Below are positions 1 through 4,508 of a stretch of 8,636 nucleotides of DNA, in pieces. A model generated the notes under the pieces. That model was not told the DNA's origin. It did not search any database and was given only the letters and a program-made list of their open reading frames with translations. Position 1 is the stretch's first letter; the number at the start of each line of letters is the position of its first letter. The position numbers and the translations under genes were made by a program. The stretch spans positions 1 through 8,636 of the forward strand of contig JAEZJH010000376.1 of NCBI GenBank assembly GCA_023436385.1, written 5' to 3'. Source of the DNA: Pseudomonadota bacterium. Its GTDB lineage: Bacteria > Myxococcota > Myxococcia > Myxococcales > Vulgatibacteraceae.

Positions 1-1196
1 AGATCGGGGCGTACCCGGACGACGCCGACTTCCACATCCTCGCGTACCCGCCGGAGGGCACGACGATCGCGGCGGGCTTGTCGATGGCGATAACCGTCGC
101 CTACGCGCCGCAGGACGAGGGCCCGGATACGGGCGCCATCTTCTTCCGCGTCGTCGGAACGGACGAACCCTACATGGTCACGGCCCATGGGGTCGCCTCG
201 CTCTCGCCGATCCAGGTGGATTCGTTCGAGCAGCTCGACCGCCCCAAGGTCGACGTCCTCTGGGTGATCGACAACTCGGCGACGATGGCCGACGAGCAGA
301 TGGCGCTCGCCGTCAACGTGGCGCCCTTCCTCTCCTACGCCCAGGCCCAGCTGATCGACTACCAGATCGGCGTGACCACCACCGGCCTCACGCCCCCGGC
401 CACTCCCAGCTGCCCGGGAGGTGCGGGCGGCGGTGAGGATGGGCGGCTCTTCCCGGTGGACAACTCCCGGCCCCGGGTCCTCACCCCGTCGATGGCGAGC
501 AACGAGGCGATCTGGGCGGCGAACGTCCAGGTGGGAACCTGCCACTCCGACGAGCAGGGCGCGGAGGCCGCCCTCCGGGCCCTCAACCCGCCGGTGATCG
601 ACCTCTGCGACGATCCCCGGCATCCCGAGCCCAACGACGGGAACTGCGGTTTCCTGCGGCCGGAGGCGCACCTCTCGGTGATCTTCCTCACCGACGAGGT
701 CGACGGCTCGCCCTCGTCGATGGCCTTCTACGCCAGTGCCTTCCGCTCCGTGAAGGGCTACCGAAACGACCACCTGGTCAGCGTCCATGCGGTGACCGGC
801 GACCGGGGCACGGGCTGCGGCAACGGCAGCGCCGCCGCGGGCGATCTGCTGATCTCCCTGGCGCAGCAGACCGAGGGCGGCACCTTCCACTCGATCTGTT
901 CCACCAACTGGGCCCAGACGCTCCGGGAGCTCTCCGCGGCGGTCTTTGGCTTCGAGACCTGTTACCCCTTGCGGAACCTGCCCGCCGACAACAACGGAGA
1001 CGGAACGATCGCCGATGGGCAGGGCGAGCTGGAGGTGCGGGTGAACGGCATGGTCCGGGCTTCCACCAACGCGGTGGGGCAGCAGGTCTGGCGGTACCGG
1101 GCGGACCGGAACGCGGTCTGTTTCGCGCCCACCGCCGTGCCCCACCCGGGGACGCAGATCGACGTCCGTTACGAGCCGTCGTGTCTCAACTTCTAG
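1..1196 (+). CDS. ASH-repeat / vWA-domain surface lipoprotein, C-terminal part (5' end outside window)
   Basis: The frame is open from the window edge (first full codon at base 3) to TAG at 1194-1196, giving 397 residues of a longer protein. An ATG at 78 lies inside a domain and is not the start. The first ~65 residues match the end of the sixth ASH-like repeat of the downstream gene (VAYAPQDEGPDTGA against AAYHPVGEGPDVGA). A vWA domain follows: hydrophobic strand VDVLWVI, then the MIDAS motif DNSAT (D at 270, S at 276, T at 282; family consensus DxSxS) and a later TDEVD with D at 693. The domain carries six cysteines, all kept in the next gene, which suggests disulfides and an extracytoplasmic site. 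After the vWA (Cys at 960) comes a ~78-residue beta-rich tail with an EF-hand-like loop (987-1022) and a final Cys. By homology the missing N-terminus should hold a lipobox, a six-Cys module and most of six repeats. Ligand unknown. Domain calls are confident; adhesion is inferred. Confidence 0.9.
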   Translation, partial: IGAYPDDADFHILAYPPEGTTIAAGLSMAITVAYAPQDEGPDTGAIFFRVVGTDEPYMVTAHGVASLSPIQVDSFEQLDRPKVDVLWVIDNSATMADEQMALAVNVAPFLSYAQAQLIDYQIGVTTTGLTPPATPSCPGGAGGGEDGRLFPVDNSRPRVLTPSMASNEAIWAANVQVGTCHSDEQGAEAALRALNPPVIDLCDDPRHPEPNDGNCGFLRPEAHLSVIFLTDEVDGSPSSMAFYASAFRSVKGYRNDHLVSVHAVTGDRGTGCGNGSAAAGDLLISLAQQTEGGTFHSICSTNWAQTLRELSAAVFGFETCYPLRNLPADNNGDGTIADGQGELEVRVNGMVRASTNAVGQQVWRYRADRNAVCFAPTAVPHPGTQIDVRYEPSCLNF

Positions 1197-1248
1197 GATT
1201 CGCGTAAACGCGACGGGCGCCCTGTCGCCCTCGGACCCTCGCGTGGGC

Positions 1249-1313
1249 GGTGATCGGCGGACCTCCGGAAGCACATGTGCAGCCGGGGGCCGTTCCGCGC
1301 CCCGGGAGGTCCG
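1249..1313 (+). promoter_or_regulatory. Structured leader of second lipoprotein gene, pairing with its ribosome binding site
   Basis: The 122-base gap between the first and second lipoprotein genes contains a perfect 9-base inverted repeat: CGGACCTCC (1258-1266) and GGAGGTCCG (1305-1313). The right arm contains the Shine-Dalgarno GGAGG. The 38-base loop holds a perfect palindrome GCACATGTGC (1271-1280) and a second stem, CGGGG (1284-1288) with CCCCG (1300-1304), that would stack directly under the outer stem. If transcribed through, the RNA could hide the ribosome binding site. The block 1249-1280 is partly conserved at 4429-4460 upstream of the third gene. The structure is seen in sequence; a regulatory role is inference, and no -10/-35 pair is convincing here. 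A small near-palindrome (GGGCGCCC, 1215-1222) also lies in the gap but has no T-run. Confidence 0.4.
1304..1310 (+). promoter_or_regulatory. Ribosome binding site of second lipoprotein gene
   Basis: GGGAGGT ends 8 bases before the ATG at 1319. It decides the start: the ATG at 1250 has no comparable site and would put 23 non-signal residues ahead of the lipoprotein signal peptide. Confidence 0.8.
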
Positions 1314-1318
1314 AAACC

Positions 1319-4300
1319 ATGGCCACACGTCGATCGATTGCCGTCGCGATTGGATCGGGAATCTTCCTCCTCGCCTGCTCGGCAGGGCCGGTGTCGGAGG
1401 GTGACGCCTGCGTCCCCGGCGTGGTCGCACGCTGCGACTGTCCCGGGGATTCGGCCGGCGCCAGGGTCTGTGGGGCCGACCGGAACTTCGGCTCGTGCGA
1501 GTGCACCGGTGTCCAGGGGGCGGCGCTCGATCCCAGCGGCGAGGCCGACTTCCTCCTCGACTTCGGGTCCACGCCGGTCGGGGATCGCGTTTACGCCACG
1601 CTCCCCCTCCGGAACCCGACGGACCGGTCGGTGCAGTTCCAGGCCCAGCCGGTCGCCGCGCCGTTCGAGGTGGAAAGCACGGAGCCGATCCTCCTGGCGC
1701 CGGGGGAGAGCGGGGAGGTGCGCTGGTGGTACCGGCCGACCGCGTCGGGGCGGGTCTCCACGGTCGCCGCGGTGGCCTCGAGCAACGGCGAGGTCCGGGT
1801 GCGACTCGCCGCCGAGGGATTCGCGGCGACCATCGATTGCGAGAAACAGACGGTCGAGTTCGGTGAGGTCTACCTGGGCCAGGAAGTCACCCACGAGCTC
1901 GCGTGTGAGAACGTCGGCGCGCAGGCGTTCACCCTGGCCGCCTCGACCCTCGCGGGCGCGAACGCCGCGCACTTCGGGGCGCGGGTCCTCACCGCCGGGC
2001 CGGTTCCGCCCGGGGAGAGCTTCCGGCTCGCGCTGACCGCGACGCCGACGCAGACCGGGACGTTGACCGCGGACCTCCCGCTGGTGACGGGGAGCGGCGA
2101 GCCGGTGGAAACCCTGCACCTCCGGGCGAGCGGGGTGGCCCCGGAGGTCCGCTGCGAGCCAGCCGTCCTCGATTTCGGATACGTGTGTCCGGGCGGCGAG
2201 GCCTCCCGCGAGATCGTCTGCGAGAACTCCTCCCCGGTCCCCGCAGAAATCAAAGACCTCAAGTTGGAGCCCTGGTCGGATCTGCGTTTCACCTGGACTC
2301 CGCCCCAGGGGTCCCTGGTGGTGCCGGCCGGGGGCACGCTCCGGCTCACGGTGTCCTTCGCGCCATGGCAGGACGACCGTGGCTCCCGGAAACAGGCGGG
2401 GCTGTTGATGAACCTGCCTTCCGGGCCGCTCTCCATCCTGCTGACCGGCTTCGCCGGTTGCCGGGGCCTCGCTTGCGCCCCGGGTGAGCTCGACTTCGGG
2501 CCGGTGCCTTCCGACCTGCCACGCACGCTCGCGGTCACCTGCACGATCGCCGGCGAAGACGATGTGACGCGGCCGGACGACAACACCGTGGTGACCGGGA
2601 TCGGCACCACGAACCCCGCGGAGTTCACCGCGGCGCCGCGGGACCTCCGGCCCGAGGGCTACCGACCGGGCGAGAGCTTCGTCGTCGACGTGACCTATCA
2701 CCCGGTCGATGATTCACTCGACGGTGCCACCCTGGGAATCGACTGGTCCCTCGGCGACGGCAACGGCGATCGACGCCGGGAGGTGGCGCTGGCGGGAACG
2801 GGCCTGGTGCTGCCGCCCTGCGAGCTGGCGGTGTCGCCTGGCGAGCTCCGGTTCGGCCACGTCGAGGCCGGCCGGGAGGCGACCCTCGTCCTTTCCCTGC
2901 GGAACGACGGGAACGAGGGCGCCTGCGCGGTCCGCAACGTGCGGCTCGACGAGGACTGCGATCCGGCCTTCACCTTCCCGGAGGCGATCGAGGGAACCGA
3001 GCTGGAGCCGTACGAGACGCTCCGGATCCCGGTGACGTTCGCGCCGCGGGCGACGCGCACGTCGGCCTTCACCTGTGACGTCCAGTTCGATGTATCGCAT
3101 CCGACCGACCGGCACCGGAGCGTGCCGGTGACGGGTGCGTCGATGGACTCCTGTGTCTCGATCGAGCCGGGAGAGCTCGAGTTCGGGTGGGTGGCGCCCG
3201 GCTGCGCCACCGCCGATCGCGAGGTCCGGGTGGTGAACCGCTGCTCGGCGTCGATCGCCCTGGTGGACCTCGCGCTCGGCGAGGGCTCCGGGGAGGCGTT
3301 CGGCCTCCGGGCTGACCCGCCGGAGTATCCCGTGATCGAGCCGGGCAGGAAGCTGAGCCTCTGGGCGGCCTACCATCCGGTCGGCGAGGGCCCGGACGTG
3401 GGCGCGCTGTTCGTCCAGGTGCAGGGCGAGGCGGAGCCGCACCTGGTGGTGCTCCGGGGCACGGCGTCGTCCGATCCCGTCCAGACCGAGTCCTTCCAGC
3501 AGCACGAGCGGCCCAAGGTCGACGTCCTCTGGGTGGTGGGGAACAACGGGGCGATGGCCGAGGAGCAGGCGCAGGTGGGCCACAACTCCGCCGCCTTCCT
3601 CTCCTTCGCCCAGGCCCAGGAGATTGACTTCCAGGTGGGCGTCACCACCACGGGCGTGACCCCGTCCACCGCCACCTGTCCCGGCGGCGTGAACGGCGGC
3701 GAGGACGGCCGGCTCTTCCCCGTCGACAACTCGCGGCCGCGGATCCTCACCGAGCAGACGCCGAATTTTGCCGCGGTCTGGCTCGCCAACTTCGCCGTGG
3801 GGGTCTGCCAGTATAACCCCCAGGCGCTAGAGGCGGGCCTCCGGGCACTCACGCCGCCCTTGATCGACAACTGCGACGACCCCCGCTACCCCGCGCCCAA
3901 CGACGGGAACTGCGGTTTCCTCCGTCCCGACGCGCACCTCGCGGTGATCGCGCTGATGGACGACGACGACGAGTCGCCGAACCCGGCGTCCTACTACGCC
4001 AACGCGTTCGCGAACCTGAAGGACTCCCGGCATCCGGAGCTGTTCCGCTTCCACGCCATCGTCCCCGGCGCGGGCTGCGGGATTCCCGGTCCCAACCCGC
4101 TCGTGGAGGTGGCCCAGAGCACCGGCGGGTCGGTCCACTCCGTCTGCACGCAGGATTGGGAGTCGATGCTCCGGCAGCTCTCGCCGGCGGTCTTCGGTTA
4201 CCCGATCTGCTTCCCGCTGCGGAACACGCCGCTCGAACCCGGGAGCAGTCCGGAGGCGGCGATCACCGTGCGGATCAACGGGCGGGAGGTGCCGGCGGTC

Positions 4301-4423
4301 GACCAGGGGCGTGCGATCTGGACGATCCGTTCCGACGCCGCCCTCTGCTTCGATCCGCTGGCCGCGCCGGAGCCCGGAACCCAGATCGAGGTGACCTACC
4401 GAGCGGCCTGTATCACCTGGTGA
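1319..4423 (+). CDS. Six-ASH-repeat lipoprotein with degenerate-MIDAS vWA domain
   Basis: This is a complete 1034-residue protein. The ATG at 1319 follows a good Shine-Dalgarno and gives a short signal peptide (MATRR, then a hydrophobic stretch) with lipobox LLAC, lipidated Cys20. Next is a six-Cys module (Cys 31, 39, 41, 51, 60, 62). Six ASH / choice-of-anchor D type repeats follow at about 79-170, 172-275, 277-378, 384-496, 501-607 and 612-715, each with an (L/V/E)(D/E/R)FG..(V/P) signature and usually an N-N-G-like third strand; most from the second on carry paired cysteines. A vWA domain (about 733-960) follows, then a beta tail to 1034. The vWA MIDAS reads GNNGA (741-745) where gene 1 has DNSAT, so the metal site is probably lost, although the later acidic loop MDDDDE persists. 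The EF-hand-like loop of its neighbours is also replaced. It lies 122 bases after gene 1 and 85 before gene 3. Likely a cell-surface or periplasmic binding scaffold; the partner is unknown. Confidence 0.92.
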   Translation: MATRRSIAVAIGSGIFLLACSAGPVSEGDACVPGVVARCDCPGDSAGARVCGADRNFGSCECTGVQGAALDPSGEADFLLDFGSTPVGDRVYATLPLRNPTDRSVQFQAQPVAAPFEVESTEPILLAPGESGEVRWWYRPTASGRVSTVAAVASSNGEVRVRLAAEGFAATIDCEKQTVEFGEVYLGQEVTHELACENVGAQAFTLAASTLAGANAAHFGARVLTAGPVPPGESFRLALTATPTQTGTLTADLPLVTGSGEPVETLHLRASGVAPEVRCEPAVLDFGYVCPGGEASREIVCENSSPVPAEIKDLKLEPWSDLRFTWTPPQGSLVVPAGGTLRLTVSFAPWQDDRGSRKQAGLLMNLPSGPLSILLTGFAGCRGLACAPGELDFGPVPSDLPRTLAVTCTIAGEDDVTRPDDNTVVTGIGTTNPAEFTAAPRDLRPEGYRPGESFVVDVTYHPVDDSLDGATLGIDWSLGDGNGDRRREVALAGTGLVLPPCELAVSPGELRFGHVEAGREATLVLSLRNDGNEGACAVRNVRLDEDCDPAFTFPEAIEGTELEPYETLRIPVTFAPRATRTSAFTCDVQFDVSHPTDRHRSVPVTGASMDSCVSIEPGELEFGWVAPGCATADREVRVVNRCSASIALVDLALGEGSGEAFGLRADPPEYPVIEPGRKLSLWAAYHPVGEGPDVGALFVQVQGEAEPHLVVLRGTASSDPVQTESFQQHERPKVDVLWVVGNNGAMAEEQAQVGHNSAAFLSFAQAQEIDFQVGVTTTGVTPSTATCPGGVNGGEDGRLFPVDNSRPRILTEQTPNFAAVWLANFAVGVCQYNPQALEAGLRALTPPLIDNCDDPRYPAPNDGNCGFLRPDAHLAVIALMDDDDESPNPASYYANAFANLKDSRHPELFRFHAIVPGAGCGIPGPNPLVEVAQSTGGSVHSVCTQDWESMLRQLSPAVFGYPICFPLRNTPLEPGSSPEAAITVRINGREVPAVDQGRAIWTIRSDAALCFDPLAAPEPGTQIEVTYRAACITW

Positions 4424-4469
4424 AGTTTGGTGATCCGGGGTCTTCCCGGTACACATGTATCCAGGTGAT
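4412..4469 (+). repeat. 9-base inverted repeat spanning the stop codon of the second lipoprotein gene
   Basis: ATCACCTGG (4412-4420) is perfectly complementary to CCAGGTGAT (4461-4469). The left arm is the last codons of the gene and the stop TGA follows immediately. Inside lies a smaller stem CCGGG (4435-4439) / CCCGG (4445-4449) with loop GTCTT. No T-run follows either stem, so these are not typical intrinsic terminators. They may stabilise or process the mRNA between genes; that is inference. Confidence 0.5.
4429..4460 (+). promoter_or_regulatory. Upstream block shared with the preceding paralogue (GGTGATC...CACATGT)
   Basis: Aligned without gaps to 1249-1280, this block matches at 22 of 32 positions, including GGTGATC and CACATGT at the same offset. 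The distance to the ATG is similar (about 70 and 80 bases). The non-coding segment was either duplicated with the gene or kept for regulation. The full 10-base palindrome of the first copy is reduced here to ACATGT. Confidence 0.4.
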
Positions 4470-4492
4470 GGGAGGAGCACTCGGCTCCTCCC
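4470..4492 (+). repeat. Strong intergenic hairpin before third lipoprotein gene
   Basis: GGGAGGAGC (4470-4478) and GCTCCTCCC (4484-4492) form a perfect 9-bp stem with loop ACTCG. It sits 16 bases before the ATG at 4509. The left arm resembles a Shine-Dalgarno but is sequestered; the probable working site is GGAG at 4498-4501, 7 bases before the ATG. GGAGG in the left arm could alternatively pair with CCTCC (4504-4508) just before the start codon. No T-run follows, so a terminator is unlikely; a translational or stability element is possible. Confidence 0.5.
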
Positions 4493-4508
4493 CCCACGGA
4501 GACCCTCC

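Noticed and set aside
1201..1230. Possible intrinsic terminator after the first lipoprotein gene
   Set aside because: Small GC palindromes occur (CGCG...CGCG, GGGCGCCC), but there is no T-run and stems are short or bulged.
1250..1318. Earlier in-frame ATG for the second lipoprotein gene
   Set aside because: It adds 23 residues ahead of a clean lipoprotein signal peptide and lacks a ribosome binding site.
1193..2701. Long minus-strand open frame (502 codons) opposite the second lipoprotein gene
   Set aside because: Its translation is Arg/Gly/Pro-rich with no domain; it mirrors the GC-rich codons of the real gene, which has a signal peptide, repeats and a vWA domain.
2714..3583. Minus-strand open frame of 289 codons inside the second lipoprotein gene
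   Set aside because: Shadow of the ASH-repeat coding frame with no start context or domain.
4455..4508. Earlier in-frame ATG for the third lipoprotein gene
   Set aside because: It adds 18 residues before the signal peptide and translates through the intergenic hairpin.
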